From Prorocentrum cordatum (Eukaryota; Sar; Dinophyceae; Prorocentrales; Prorocentraceae), in the NCBI GenBank assembly GCA_963575745.1, contig CAUYUJ010008558.1, positions 207,501-271,500 on the forward strand: 64,000 bases of DNA. Reading direction: 5' to 3'. Below, piece after piece: positions 31,811-42,420 of the stretch. A model generated the notes under the pieces. It did no database searches and was not told the origin of the DNA. It saw nothing but the letters and a program-made list of their open reading frames with translations. Numbering within the stretch: the first letter of the stretch is position 1; each line of letters starts with the position of its first letter. The position numbers and the translations under genes were made by a program.

Positions 31811-32020
31811 GAGGAGGAGGAGGAGGAGGAGGAGGAGGAGGAGGAGGAGGAGGAGGAGGAGGAGGAGGAGAGAGGGAGAGGAGGAGGAGGAGGAGAGGAG
31901 GAGGAGGAGGAGGAGGAGGAGGAGGAGGAGGAGGAGGAGGAGGAGGGGGAGGAGGAGGAGGAGGAGGAGGAGGAGGAGGAGGAGGAGAACGAGGAGGAGG
32001 AGGAGGAGGAGGAGGGCGGG
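31810..32020 (+). repeat. GGA microsatellite
   Basis: (GGA)n with GAGAGG and GGGGGA interruptions. Confidence 0.95.
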
Positions 32021-32049
32021 CCCGACCACCCGGTGCTCGCCGGACCCTG

Positions 32050-32170
32050 CAAGCACAAAGCACCCTCCTGGGCGGCGTTCAGCGCCGCGACGGCGTGGCC
32101 CACGTCGGGGGGGCTGCACGCCTCCAGCTGCACCCAGGGCCCGCCCCTGGCGCCCGCCGACGCGGTCCGT
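32050..32170 (-). CDS. Candidate exon, unknown product
   Basis: The minus strand reads ARGGPWVQLEACSPPDVGHA, then VAALNAAQEGALCLQGPAST. It lies as a unique island between CGA and GGA arrays. No family recognised. Confidence 0.33.
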
Positions 32171-32209
32171 CCGATAGACGGCCCCCGGCCGCGGCGACGG
32201 CGACGAGTG

Positions 32210-32239
32210 GACGACGACGACGACGACGACGTCCACGAC

Positions 32240-32271
<32 letters not shown>

Positions 32272-32296
32272 CGGCGGCGACGACGACGACGACGAC

Positions 32297-32341
<45 letters not shown>

Positions 32342-32343
32342 TG

Positions 32344-32374
<31 letters not shown>

Positions 32375-32385
32375 CACGACGAAAG
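32210..32385 (+). repeat. ACG microsatellite
   Basis: (GACGAC)n with GGCGGC interruptions. Confidence 0.94.
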
Positions 32386-32699
32386 AGATTTTTTGGCGAA
32401 TTATTTTCGCCCTGACGGCGCTCGCCCCGGACCGGTCAAGAGCCGGTTCGGGATGAACGTGTCCCGGGGAAAAGGACGACACTTCCGCGGACCCCGTATT
32501 GAAAAAAACAAGCCATCGGATCGCTTGGTCCACCGACGTGATTTGTCAAATTCGCGGCCCCAAGGATCTCCCGACCCTTCCCCGGGGCCAGCTTTGTCCC
32601 CCGATGATCGTTCTCTGATAGACCCGGGGCCGGATATTACAGCACCCTAGGCGCCAGAATCAGTGAAACACGCCCGGATTGAAAGAACCACAGTGTTGG

Positions 32700-32915
32700 A
32701 GGTAGAGGTCTCCTAGATGGGGTCCGAGAAGATGGGATCGGAAGATCACGCCGCATCGGCGATGCGTCGCCGAGGCATCGGCGATGCATCGGCGACGTCG
32801 GCAGAGCGACGCCAGCGCGGAGAAAATCGGGCTCCACATCGAGCCGCATCGGCGATGCATCGGCGATGCAGCGCGATCCTCCGACGCCATCCACTCGGAC
32901 CCCATCTGGGAGGCC
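32700..32915 (+). repeat. GCATCGGCGATG-rich degenerate repeat
   Basis: Recurring GCATCGGCGATGCATCGG and GAGAAAATCGGGCTCCACATC. A second block with the same words lies at 33150-33300. Confidence 0.75.
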
Positions 32916-32932
32916 TGGAGGAAGTCTGGGCC

Positions 32933-33115
32933 TCTCCAGCTCCTGCCGCATGCGCCGCACGTCCCCTGCCACGCCGTTCACGGCCAGCAGCGCGGTCCCC
33001 AGGTGCAGCCGCCGCCACGGCTCCCGCCGCGCCGCGCAGAGGCTGTTCCACTCCTCCGCCAGGCCGCCCCGCTCGACCGCCGTGACGAGCAGCAGACGGT
33101 GGTCAAGAAGGTCGG
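32933..33115 (-). CDS. Candidate exon: C-terminal part of a PDZ-like domain
   Basis: The minus strand reads DLLDHRLLLVTAVERGGLAE, then EWNSLCAARREPW, then LHLGTALLAVNGVAGDVRRM and RQELERP. The order LxVTxVxxGGLAEEWN ... GTALLAVNGVxGD fits the second half of a PDZ domain (LLVTAV strand, GDxIxxVNGV strand, helix). No AG acceptor is evident upstream. It may pair with 39500-39640. Confidence 0.45.
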
Positions 33116-33311
33116 GTCGGACGAAAGGGGCGGGTTAGTTCGAGGCCTCCCGGACGGGATCGGAGCAGATGGGGCCGGAGGATCGCGCCGCATCACCGGT
33201 GCATCGGCATCGGCGATGTCGGAGACCCATCGGCGCCGTCGGCGTGGAGAAAGTCGTGCTCCACATCGAGCCGCATTGCCGGTGCATCGGCCATGAGGAG
33301 CGAGCTCAGGT

Positions 33312-33496
33312 CCCAGACCCCCGACGTCATGTTTTTCTCATTACGTCGACCCCCAGAGGTCTGGACCCCTTCCCTATGACCGGCTTTGCATCCTGAGCCG
33401 TTTTTCACGGCCCCGAGGGCCGGTAAGGGCCCCCAGAGGCCGAAAATAACCCAAAACCTCCCGTCGTGATTTTTTCATTGCCCGAGGGGGTCTGGG
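33312..33496 (+). mobile_element. R2 hairpin-rich repeat with 14-bp target duplication
   Basis: 185 bp from CCCAGACCCCCGACG to GAGGGGGTCTGGG. It is flanked exactly by GAGCGAGCTCAGGT at 33298-33311 and 33497-33510. Confidence 0.9.
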
Positions 33497-33679
33497 GAGC
33501 GAGCTCAGGTGGGAGCCCTGGTCCAGCACAGGGGGGCGGGTAATTGGCGAATCAGCCCACGGTTTGGCCTCGGTTTTTCGGCTCTCGGGGGCCGGTTGTC
33601 GAGCCCCGGGGCCATCCAAAATGGATCGGGGGCGAAGAACTACCCCCCTGGAGCCCATACCCCGACCTCGTGCTTCGTT

Positions 33680-34690
33680 GTTGTTGTTGTTGATGATGAT
33701 GATGTTGTTGTTGTTGTTGAACACTATTTATTCTAAAGAATAATTATTGTTGGGACCCCTGGTGCGCGGCCCCCTCGCCGCGCCTAGGCCGCAGCCACAT
33801 TTTCATCATTTTCGTGAGGAAGTCTCAGGCAAAACGTGGGTGTCCGGATCCGGTTGTTTTGTTGTCCCCCGTTTTCCCTTGCAAAAAATAAGGCTAAAGT
33901 GGACATTTCTTGTTCTAACATAACCAAACTTCAAGAATCCCTTGCAAAAAATAAGGTAAAGTGGACATTCGCGCGCGCAAGACGAAATCCTTCCAAAACC
34001 TTAGTCTTCGTAGCGATTTTCACATAAAAACATGAAAAACCCAATGGTTTTTCAAAAAAAGGGTTTCAAAAATTCACCCCGCGCGCTCTTGCGGATTTCG
34101 TAGGAAACCCAACACTTTTTAACATTTCTGTCAAACGGGCTTTTGCGAGCAACTTTTTCACGTGCTTCGAACTTCTGCCAACAACGGTTGCGCACCTGCC
34201 AGGGCCATCATCCCTGTCAAATAATACCATGCGGGACACATTCGTTTTTTCTTCGCGCGCGCACGCCGAAATCTTCAAAAACCATTGGGTTTCTTAGGAA
34301 TTTTAGCACCGCGCAACATAAAATCATACGAATCGCACCGTAGGTCCTCGAAAAACATCTGTACGAATTTTCAAAATTTCTACCCGCGCGCGCTGTCCGA
34401 ATCCTAAAAAACCAATGGTTTTTCAACATTTATGTTACATGAGCTCGCGCGAGCTACTTTCGCAACCCTGCGCCAGTGTAGTACCCATGCGCCAGTGTAG
34501 TAGCCACGGTCGTCCGCAGGCCACGAAGTGAAGTGTCCGAACGTCATAGGGCGGGAAGCTGGGTGTGGGTGGTGGCGAAGAGTCGTTTGGAAATTTGGTA
34601 GAGCTTGAACCGGCCCCCCCACAAAGTGGGGGTATTGCCCGCCTCCTATGAAAACCCTGGCACTGGTGAGAACGGAGTGTCCCCACGTGC
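33680..34690 (+). repeat. R9 ~1-kb unit, copy 1
   Basis: Begins in (GTT)n, then ATTCTAAAGAATAATTATTG, a GC-rich CTAGGCCGCAGC segment, then AT-rich DNA with CGCGCGCGCA words. It ends in CCAGTGTAGTAGCCACGGTC through GAAAACCCTGGCACTGGTGA. Copy 2 starts at the next (GTT)n, a 995-bp offset. Confidence 0.88.
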
Positions 34691-34696
34691 TAGTAA

Positions 34697-35965
34697 TTGT
34701 TGTTGTTGTTGTTGAACATTATTAATTCTAAAGAATAATTATTGTTGGGGCCCCTGGTGCACGGCCCCCCTGCGCCGCCTAGGCCGCAGCTACATTTTCA
34801 TCATTTTCGTGAGGAAGCCTCAGGTAATTCGATGTGATCAAGATCCGGTTGTTTTGTTCCCCCCCGCTTTCCCTTGCAAAAAACACTATAAAATGACATT
34901 TCTTGTTCTAATATAATCAAATTTCAAGAATCCCTTGCAAAAAATAAGGTAAAGTGGACATTCGCGCGCGCAAGACGAAATCCTTCCAAAAGCTTAGTGT
35001 TCGGAGCGATTTTAACATAAAAACATCAAAAAACCAATGGTTTTTCAACAAAAAATGTCAAAATCTCATCCCGCGCGCTCTTGCGGATTCGTAGGAAACC
35101 CAACACTTTTTAAACATTTCTGTCAAACGGGCTTTTGCGAGCAACTTTTTCGAACTTCTGCGACAACGGTTGCGCACCTGCCAGGGCCATCATCCCTGTC
35201 AAATAATACCATGCGGGACACATTCGTTTTTTCTTCGCGCGCGCACGCCGAAATCTCCAAAAACCATTGGGTTCTTAAGAATTTTAGCACCGCGCATCAT
35301 AAAATCACACGAATCGCACCGTAGGTCCTCGAAAAACACCTGCACGACTTTTCAAAATTTCCACCCGCGCGCGCTGTCCGAATCCTAAAAAAACCAATGG
35401 TTTCCCAACATCCTGGACAAGCACAACCATCAGGACAACCATCGGGACAATCATCGGGACAACGATCGGGACAACCACAACCATCAGGACAACCATCGGG
35501 ACAACCATCGAGACAACCATCGGGACAACCATATCCTCTCTCTCTTGTGTATTCCCACATCCCTCAGGAATTTGCCCTAAAGATGTGATCAACTATCTTG
35601 TGAGTACGTATCATGTGTATCATGTGTATCATGTACCATATGCATCATATGCAACAGATGTTCTGTGGAAGGCTTAACAACTTCTGTGGGTTAACAAGGC
35701 TTAACAACTTCTGTGGGTGTACGAACGTAGGCTTAACAACTTCTGTGGGTGTGTACTCCACGCCAGTGTAGTAGCCACGGTCGTCCGCAGGCCACGAAGT
35801 GAAGTGTCCGAACGTCATAGGGCGGGAAGCTGGGTGTGGGTGGTGGCGAAGAGTCGTGTGGATATTTGGTAGAGCTTGCACTGCCCCCCCACAAAGTGGG
35901 GGTATTGGCTGGCGTCGCATGAAAACCCTGGCACTGGTGAGAACACTGAGCGTTCGGGTAAAGTG
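34697..35965 (+). repeat. R9 ~1-kb unit, copy 2, with an extra internal segment
   Basis: Matches copy 1 from ATTCTAAAGAATAATTATTG (34725) to the final GAAAACCCTGGCACTGGTGA. About 350 bp not present in copy 1 lies at 35405-35760, including (GGACAACCATCG)n. Confidence 0.86.
35415..35540 (+). repeat. 12-bp tandem repeat GGACAACCATCG
   Basis: About ten units, some with CACAACCATCA substitutions. Confidence 0.9.
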
Positions 35966-36037
<72 letters not shown>

Positions 36038-36052
36038 CTTGTTGTTGTTGCT
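35965..36052 (+). repeat. GTT microsatellite
   Basis: (TTG)n at the end of the second R9 unit, as at 33680 and 34697. Confidence 0.95.
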
Positions 36053-36064
36053 ATAGATATTAAA

Positions 36065-36225
36065 ACGTGCAACGTCGAACCCGAGAGGTCTTGATGACCC
36101 CTTCCGCGGGACCGGTTCTTCATCCTGATTTTTGTTGACGATCCCGAGCCACGATGAGGACACCCAGAGGCCGAAGCAAGCGATAGCGGAACCTCCCGTC
36201 GTGATCTGCTTTCCCCTCGCGCGGG
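36065..36225 (+). repeat. R2-related copy
   Basis: Contains GGGACCGGTTCTTCATCC and AACCTCCCGTCGTGATCTGC; ends diverged. Confidence 0.6.
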
Positions 36226-36465
36226 GGCTCCGGGAAGCGGTCGGGACCGCCAAGGGCCGCGGATGTAACGCATCACGCCTGTCGGCGCATGTCAGGGAAG
36301 CTGGCCTCGCGCCTCCAGGCCCCGGGGAGGGGCTTGTCCGAACGCGTATCGAGCAGGGCGCCTTGGTGGCGGGGCCAGAGCGGGCTGCGCGCAGCAGAGC
36401 TCGCCCGAGCCGCCACCCGGGCCTCCCCCCGACGTGTGAGCAAGGGGCAGGGGGGCAGGCACTTT

Positions 36466-36688
36466 GTGGGCCCCGGAAACGGCAGGGCCGTTTTTTCACC
36501 GTTTCCCCAAAAACTGCCCATTGAAAATGGAAACGGCAAAAAAACGGCGACCGGAAACGGCAAAAAAACGGCTCCAGGATTGGAACCGGAGCCGGAACCG
36601 GTCAAGAAACGGCGACGGAACCGGCAAAAAAACGGCCTCGGAACCGGCAAAAAAACAGCAAAACGGAACCGTTAAAACAACGGCAGGC
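36466..36688 (+). mobile_element. R7 TIR element, copy 1 (3' end eroded)
   Basis: Left end GTGGGCCCCGGAAACGGCAG, then repeated ACGGCAAAAAAACGG and GGAACCGG words of about 20 bp. The right TIR is only partly present. Better preserved at 40393-40632. Confidence 0.7.
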
Positions 36689-36988
36689 ATCGCGCTCTGC
36701 AGGAGCGGCGGCGGCAAATGCCCGGGGTCGTGGCGCTCCGCGGGGCCGACCCGTCACGTCCCGAGTGTGGTTTGTCTGTGGCGGTCCTGGAGCCCGGCGA
36801 GGGCCCAGAGGCCGAGACCCCTCCACCTCCACCTTCCATGCCTTCCGACCTCCGGGCGCGGAAGAGTTCATCGAGACCCATGGAAGCCTTACGCAATCCA
36901 GAGAAGCCCACATCGACCCTATCGAAAAAGGGGCGGCAGCTTAGGGCAGACGAAGAGTGATGGGGGAGGGACTCCCGCCAGACATCCG

Positions 36989-37026
36989 ACGATGTGTGTG
37001 TGTGTGTGTGTGTGTGCGTGTGTGTT
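36989..37026 (+). repeat. GT microsatellite
   Basis: (GT)n with one GC step. Confidence 0.95.
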
Positions 37027-37076
37027 GTTCCCTGCGCGGCCCCAGAGGTCCCGACCCTTCCCTGGGGCCAACTTTC

Positions 37077-37226
37077 AGTCGGGCATGTCCCTCTGCAGGA
37101 GGAATACCGAACAAAAACTCAAACAAAAAAATAATCAGGGGACGATGTTTCGACTACTATTGGCAATTTGGGAACATTTTTTGAACTTTTCTTCCAATAA
37201 CCGCCTGCAGGTGGGCATGCCCGACT
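37077..37226 (+). mobile_element. R6 TIR element, copy 2
   Basis: AGTCGGGCATGTCCCTCTGC ... GCAGGTGGGCATGCCCGACT: inverted ends around an AT-rich interior (150 bp). Confidence 0.65.
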
Positions 37227-37448
37227 TAAGGCCAAGTTCTTACCACAGACGTATCTTGCTGGTCCTGGGCCAGACAGCGCCCCCCCTGGGCCAGAATGCG
37301 GGGCAATAGCCGCTGGTCGAACAAACACGCAAAACGTCGGAGATCTTGGCCTCCCAATCCCCCCCCTGACCTCGGATCCGCCATGCTTTGGTGGACTTTC
37401 TGGTACACAGTTGCGTCGGAAATGCACCTAAAACAACACGAACCAGTA

Positions 37449-37624
37449 CAGTAGAGGCCCGACCACAAGAAACCTCCCACAAGAAACCCAACCCTGAGAC
37501 CCCAGGGCGCCCAGTGATTCTTGGTGTGGGAACGTCACGCTTTCCATCGCAGAACCATCGAAACCCAGGAATCCCAGGGCACCCTGGAGGCAAGCAGGGT
37601 GTTTCTTGGCATGGGTCTCCACTG
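37449..37624 (+). mobile_element. R4 TIR element, copy 2
   Basis: TA|CAGTAGAGGCC ... GGTCTCCACTG|TA, 176 bp, TA on both sides; about 180-bp homologue of the nested copy at 21369. Confidence 0.8.
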
Positions 37625-37643
37625 TAAGGTGTCAGTACCCGTC

Positions 37644-37837
37644 CCAGACCCAGACATGCGACGTCCTGATTTTTTCACAACGGCGTCCCTTGAGGTCCCG
37701 ACCCTTTTCTCGGGACCGGTTTTTCATTCTGAGTCGTTTTTTTTTTACGGTCCCGAGGCCCGGCGAGGGCCCCCCGGAGCCGAAAATGGCCAAAAACCTC
37801 CCGTCCTGATTTTTAACGACGCGATCATGTCTGTGGG
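37644..37837 (+). mobile_element. R2 repeat variant with diverged 18-bp flanking duplication
   Basis: Starts CCAGACCCAGACATGCGACG and ends GATCATGTCTGTGGG. Flanks AAGGTGTCAGTACCCGTC (37626-37643) and AAGGTGCCAATACCCGCC (37838-37855) differ at 3 of 18 positions. Confidence 0.75.
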
Positions 37838-38099
37838 AAGGTGCCAATACCCGCCTCAGGAGAGCGGGGCGCAGAGTTCATCAAAAGTATGGCGGAAACA
37901 GCGACGGTAGCGTAAGGCGAAAATCGAAGTGCCTTGGAGGGCGTCCGAGGAACTCCGCCCGACCCCCGCCGCCCGCCCGTGACCTGCCCTCGCCAACCCC
38001 AGCAGCAGTCGTCGCTGGCGCTGGCGCCCCGCTGGTCGCTTGGCCGTGCCCACGTGGGGGGGCGATAATTATGGGAGGAACGGGAGAGGAGCGGGGGGA

Positions 38100-38397
38100 G
38101 CGGGAGGAGGAGGAGGAGGAGGAGGAGGAGGAGGAGGAGGAGGAGGAGGAGGAGGAGGAGGAGGACGATGAGGAGGAGGAGGGGTAGGAAGAGGAGGAGG
38201 TGGAGGAGAAGAAGGAGGAGGAGGAAGAAGAGGACGATGATGATCATGCTGATGATGCTGATGATGGTGCTGATGATGATGCGCTGATGATGATAATGAT
38301 GATGATGATGATGATGCTGATGATGACGACGATGACGATGATGATGACGATGACGATGATGATGACGATGCTGATGATGCTGATGATGATGATGATA

Positions 38398-38466
<69 letters not shown>

Positions 38467-38825
38467 GTGATGGTGATGGTGATGGCCTTTACGATGACGA
38501 CGACGATGATGATCATGATGCTGATGATGCTGATGATACTGATGATGCTGATGATGGTGATAATGATAATGAGGACGAAGAACAGGAGGAGGATAAGGAA
38601 GATGATGCTGCTTCAGATGATGATGATGATGATGCTTCTGCTGATGATGATGCTGATGAAAGGAGTGATGCTGCTGCTGCTGCTGATGATGCTGATGATG
38701 CTGATGATGATGACGAGGAGGAGGAGGAGGATGAGGATGAGGAAGAGGAGGAGGAGGTGGAGGAGGAGGAGGCGGAGGGGCATGAGGAGGCGGGGGGGGG
38801 AGAGGAGGGAGGAGGTGGAGGAGCC
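38100..38825 (+). repeat. GGA-GAT-GGA compound microsatellite
   Basis: (GGA)n at 38100-38235, (GAT)n with GATGCT steps at 38235-38715, then (GGA)n again. Confidence 0.95.
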
Positions 38826-38857
38826 TGACAAGTAGGTGGGCGGGCTTTCCTGCCTAC

Positions 38858-39043
38858 CCAGTCCCCCGACGTCCTGATTTTTCTGCAACGTCGAACCCAG
38901 AGGTCTCGACCCATTCCCTGGGACCGGTTTTTCACCCTGAGTCGTTCGTTTTTTGACGGTCCCGAGGCCCGGGGAGGGCCCCCAGAGAAAATGAGGGAAA
39001 ACCTCCCGTCGTGAGTTTTCCATGTCCCGAGGGGGTCTGGATG
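38858..39043 (+). mobile_element. R2 hairpin-rich repeat
   Basis: CCCAGTCCCCCGACGTCCTG to CGAGGGGGTCTGG, same internal order as other copies. Confidence 0.78.
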
Positions 39044-39499
39044 CGGAAACGCCCAGAAGTTTGGACGCCCGAGATGGGTACGGAAAACATGAGTACAATG
39101 CCCAACAACAAATGTTGTCCAGAACACACAGCGGCTGCTGTTGGGCAGGCGGCTTCGTGTCTTCAGCGAACAGCTTCCGCGGCGGCGCGGACAGCGAGTC
39201 TGGTTCAAAATGAACAGGAACTGCTGTTGGGCATCGTGCCCATTCTTTCGGACCCCGAGTCTCTTAGTAAGCGTCGGGGGGGCGTCACCCCCCCGACAGC
39301 CCCACATCGTCCCCCGTTGCGGGCAGCCACCGCGCGCCGAAGGCGCTCCGACCCCCGTCGCGGCGCGACGACGAGGCGAGGCTGACCCCCGTCGGGGGGG
39401 TAACCCCCCCCAACGCTTGTGAAGAAACCCAGAGTATACCCATGTCCATCGTCCCGAAGAGGGTGCGGCGGCTCCGGCGTCCGGCCCGAACCCCCCCCC

Positions 39500-39640
39500 C
39501 CGCCTCGCCCGGCCCGCGCAGGGTGGCGCACTCCAGGCCCAGGCGGCGCGGCGAGCCCTCGCCCCGCGCCAGCGCCACCGAGAAGGCCGCGGGTGGCCCG
39601 CCGCCGCTCTCGCGCGGGCAGGATGTGTGCGCCCCTGCTT
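39500..39640 (-). CDS. Candidate exon: N-terminal part of a PDZ-like domain
   Basis: The minus strand reads PPAAFSVALARGEGSPRRLG and then LECATLRG, resembling the first PDZ strand pair (FxVxLxRxxGxxLGLxx). Joined to 32933-33115 it would give a complete PDZ-like domain split by a 6.4-kb intron. The donor is not certain. Confidence 0.38.
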
Positions 39641-40049
39641 TTGACGCAGCAGCCGCCGGCGCGCCGAGCGGAGGGGCCGGCCGCGCCACACGCTCGGGGA
39701 GCGCTCTGACCCCTGAGCCCCCCGCCCCGTCCTTCTGTTCCTTCGGCCGCGTCCCTCCTCCCTCCTCCGCCTGCATGGTGGCACCATTCGGCCCAGCGGT
39801 GCCCCCGTTCATGCCATGCATCGCCAGCGCAGTCACCCTCTGCCTGACCACCGACGCTGAAAAGTCTGTCCCTACTTGTGTTGTTCGGGGGGGGAGGCGG
39901 GAGGAGGGGAACCCAGACCTCCTCGCGCTGTGGCGAGAATCACGACGGGAGGTTTTTGTTCTTCGCAGTTTTCGGAGGGAGGCAGGAGGAAGAGGCCGAG
40001 GAGGAGGGGTCGGAGGATGATGGGTAAGATGGGAAGTGGGAGGAGGACC

Positions 40050-40235
40050 CAGACGCCCTCGCGCTGTGAAAAAAAAATGCTACGAAGGTTCTGTTTAAGA
40101 ATATGTTCGGCCTCCGGGGGCCTTCCTGGGCCTCGGGACCGTCAAAAAAACGATTCAGGGTAAGAAACATGTCCCGGTGAAAGGGTCCAGACCTCTGGGG
40201 GTCGAGGTTGTGAACAAAATCACGACGTCGGGGCT
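40050..40235 (-). mobile_element. R2 hairpin-rich repeat
   Basis: Minus-orientation copy: CCCAGACGCCCTCGCG to CACGACGTCGGGG. Some internal divergence. Confidence 0.72.
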
Positions 40236-40690
40236 GTCGGCGGCGAGCCTGGGGGGAATTGAGAAGGGGCGGGCCTTCTCAGAAGGCTCGGAAGTCCCCC
40301 GGCCTTCTGAGAAGTTTTCTGAGCCTTCCCTGAAGACAGCGAAAACAAAACTTCTCAGCGGGCGCGAGGGCTTCTGAGAAGTCCCGCCCTTTGTGGGCCC
40401 CGGAAACGGCAGGGCCGTTTCTTCACCGTTTCCAAAAAACGTCCCTTGAAAATGGAAGCGGCGAGAAAACGGCGACTGAAAACGGCCAAACAACGGCCCC
40501 AGGACTGGAACCGGAACCGGAACTGGTCAAAAAACGGCGACGGAACCGGTGAAAGAAACGGCGTCGGAACCGGCAACAAAAACGGCAGAACGGAACCGGT
40601 AAAAAAACGGCCCTGTCGTTTCCAGGGCCCACTCACGCCGCCTTCCGAGAGGGCCTTCTCCTCCTCGCTCCCTCCCCTCGCTCGCCGTCG
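40235..40690. mobile_element. R8 foldback, copy 1, split by R7
   Basis: Left part 40235-40392 (GGCGGCGAGCC ... GGGCCTTCTCAGAAGGC ... CTTCTGAGAAGTCCCGCCC), right part 40633-40690 (GGGCCTTCTCCTCCTCGCTC). The intact homologue is at 42035-42232. Confidence 0.7.
40393..40632. mobile_element. R7 TIR element, copy 2, nested in R8
   Basis: 240 bp with ~36-bp terminal inverted repeats: GTGGGCCCCGGAAACGGCAG at the left, complement of GTGGGCCCTGGAAACGACAG at the right. The interior is AACCGG/ACGGC short repeats. Confidence 0.82.
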
Positions 40691-40985
40691 AGTCTGGGTG
40701 GGGGGAAGCGCCCAGGCGTGCTCGCGCCGTGGGTCGACCAAGACACAGCGCACGGCACGAGGCTGCTTGGCCACGCTCGGCCGCCGGGGGGGCCCTCGCG
40801 GGGCCCCCTCGGGGACCGTCGGAGCACGACGCAGGGTGAGGCCCGGGTCCCGGGGCAATGGGTCGGGGCCTCCGGGGGCTCCCATGTCCACGTCGCTATC
40901 ACAAAAAATGATGGAGGGAGGCGGGGGAGCGGACGCAGCAGCACGATGACAAGCTCGGCGACGCAGTCGTGAAGTCACTGAGCTG
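40640..40985 (-). other. Unique GC-rich segment with possible exon
   Basis: The minus strand reads RRPSVAKQPRAVRCVLVDPR and then REHAWALPP in one frame, which is protein-like but unassigned. No splice sites called. Confidence 0.25.
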
Positions 40986-41144
40986 CCTCAGATGCCTATG
41001 GGACTGGGGCGCCCAGCCAGATAGACGGGCTGTCCTGCGAGAGATGGCCTGAACACGTGGTATCCCTCTGTCCTTTTCCAGAACCCCTGGATGCACAATG
41101 TTCGACAAAACCTGCAGTAGCCCCGAACACGGGTAGAAGGGGGA

Positions 41145-41220
41145 AAGGAGGAGGAGGAGGAGGAGGAGGAGGAGGAGGAGCAGGAGGAGGAGGAAGGGGG
41201 AGAAAGGGGGAGGAGGAATG
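41145..41220 (+). repeat. GGA microsatellite
   Basis: Short (GGA)n. Confidence 0.93.
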
Positions 41221-41609
41221 GGAAGAGCTGGGATGGTAAGCACATCGTCTTGGACTTTGCCTGGAAGAACTGAACTGAAACGCCGTGTCCCTACGACATA
41301 TGGGCTGCAGTGCTGGCGCGACGGCCAACGATGCGTCTGCCCTAGCCGCCGCGGAAAAGAAGCCAGGTTCCAGTGCACATGGATGAAGACCTGAACTCTG
41401 CACGGGCCAGATCTGTATACGTGTCCACTGCTTCTCGGGCTCCTGCTGGGAAGAGGGGGTCCTCGGACCCGAAGCGCAAGTGGGCCGCAAGGGTTGGGGC
41501 AGGCCCTGCGCAGCGCCCTCTCAGCTCTCGCGCAGCTCCAGGGCAGCGCTTCCAGGGCTCGCGGGCAGTGCCCCGGCAGCTCCCAGGCAGCGTTCCCCAG
41601 GCTCGTGGG

Positions 41610-41692
41610 CAGGGGAGGAGGAGGAAGAGGAGGAGGAGGAGGAGGAGGAGGAGGAGGAGAAGGAGGAGGAGGAGGAGGAGGAGGAAGAGGGG
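41610..41692 (+). repeat. GGA microsatellite
   Basis: Short (GGA)n. Confidence 0.93.
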
Positions 41693-41849
41693 TTCCTCAG
41701 CATCGTTTTCTGGGTTCTCGGGACAGGGCCCAGACCGAAGGCGCCAGCCGCTGCTGTTGCATCTCGTTCAGCGATCGGGGAGTACCCGTGGGCCCGCACC
41801 AGCGGTCACGCAGGCGAAGGGCCACTCTTACGTACAGTCGACCCAGACG

Positions 41850-42025
41850 TGCGTGGTCCAAATTCTGTCCATACGGGGTCCACAGAAGTCCCGACCCAAT
41901 TCCCAGGACTGGTTTTTCGTCCCGGGTCCTTTCTTGACGGTCCTGGGCCCCGCGAAGGCCCCAGGATGCCGAAACTGTCCGAAAGCCCCCCGTCGTGATC
42001 TTTTTACGACGCGATCATGTCTGAG
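41850..42025 (+). repeat. R2 variant
   Basis: Starts GACCCAGACGTGCG, ends CGTCGTGATCTTTTTACGAC then GCGATCATGTCTG, like the 37644 variant. Confidence 0.65.
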
Positions 42026-42034
42026 GACAGAAAT

Positions 42035-42232
42035 CGGCGGCGAGCCCCGGGAGGAAGTGAGGAGGGGCGGGCCTTCTCAGAAGGCTCGGACATCCTCCGG
42101 CCTACTGAAAAATGTTCTAAGCCTGCCCCGACGACGCGGAACAACTATCAGAAGACGCGAGGGCTTCTCAGAAGTCTCGCCGCCGTCTGAGAAGGCCTTC
42201 TCCTTCTCACTTCCCCCCCTCGGTCGCCGCCG
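42035..42232. mobile_element. R8 foldback, copy 2 (uninterrupted)
   Basis: Ends CGGCGGCGAGCCCCGGGAGG and its complement in CTTCCCCCCCTCGGTCGCCG. Internal palindromes GCCTTCTCAGAAGGC and CTTCTCAGAAG. Lies 26 bases past the candidate donor of the exon at 42258-42420. Confidence 0.7.
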
Positions 42233-42257
42233 GCAGAAATCCTGCCCGCATCTCGAC

Positions 42258-42420
42258 CCCGGCCGCGCAGCAGTGGCGGTACGCCCCGCTCAGGTCCGCC
42301 ACCAGGCTGGCCCAGGCGGCGGCGAGGGCGGGGCCGTCGCTGCAGGCGCACCGCAGGGCGCCCCGCGAGAGCAGCAGCTCCTTCGGTGGCAACTCACTGG
42401 AGCCTCCCATACCGTCGGAC
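42258..42420 (-). CDS. Candidate exon, unknown product
   Basis: The acceptor GTGTTCTTCTGGCCCAG precedes it on the minus strand. It reads SDGMGGSSELPPKELLLSRG, then ALRCACSDGPALAAAWASLV and ADLSGAYRHCCAAG, to GTCGAG. The length is a whole number of codons after a one-base split. Strongly exon-like but no family recognised. Confidence 0.45.

Noticed and set aside
33680-35965. Tandem R9 units as a pair of LTRs
   Set aside because: The units are adjacent with no internal gag/pol region, and TG...CA ends or a primer-binding site are not apparent.
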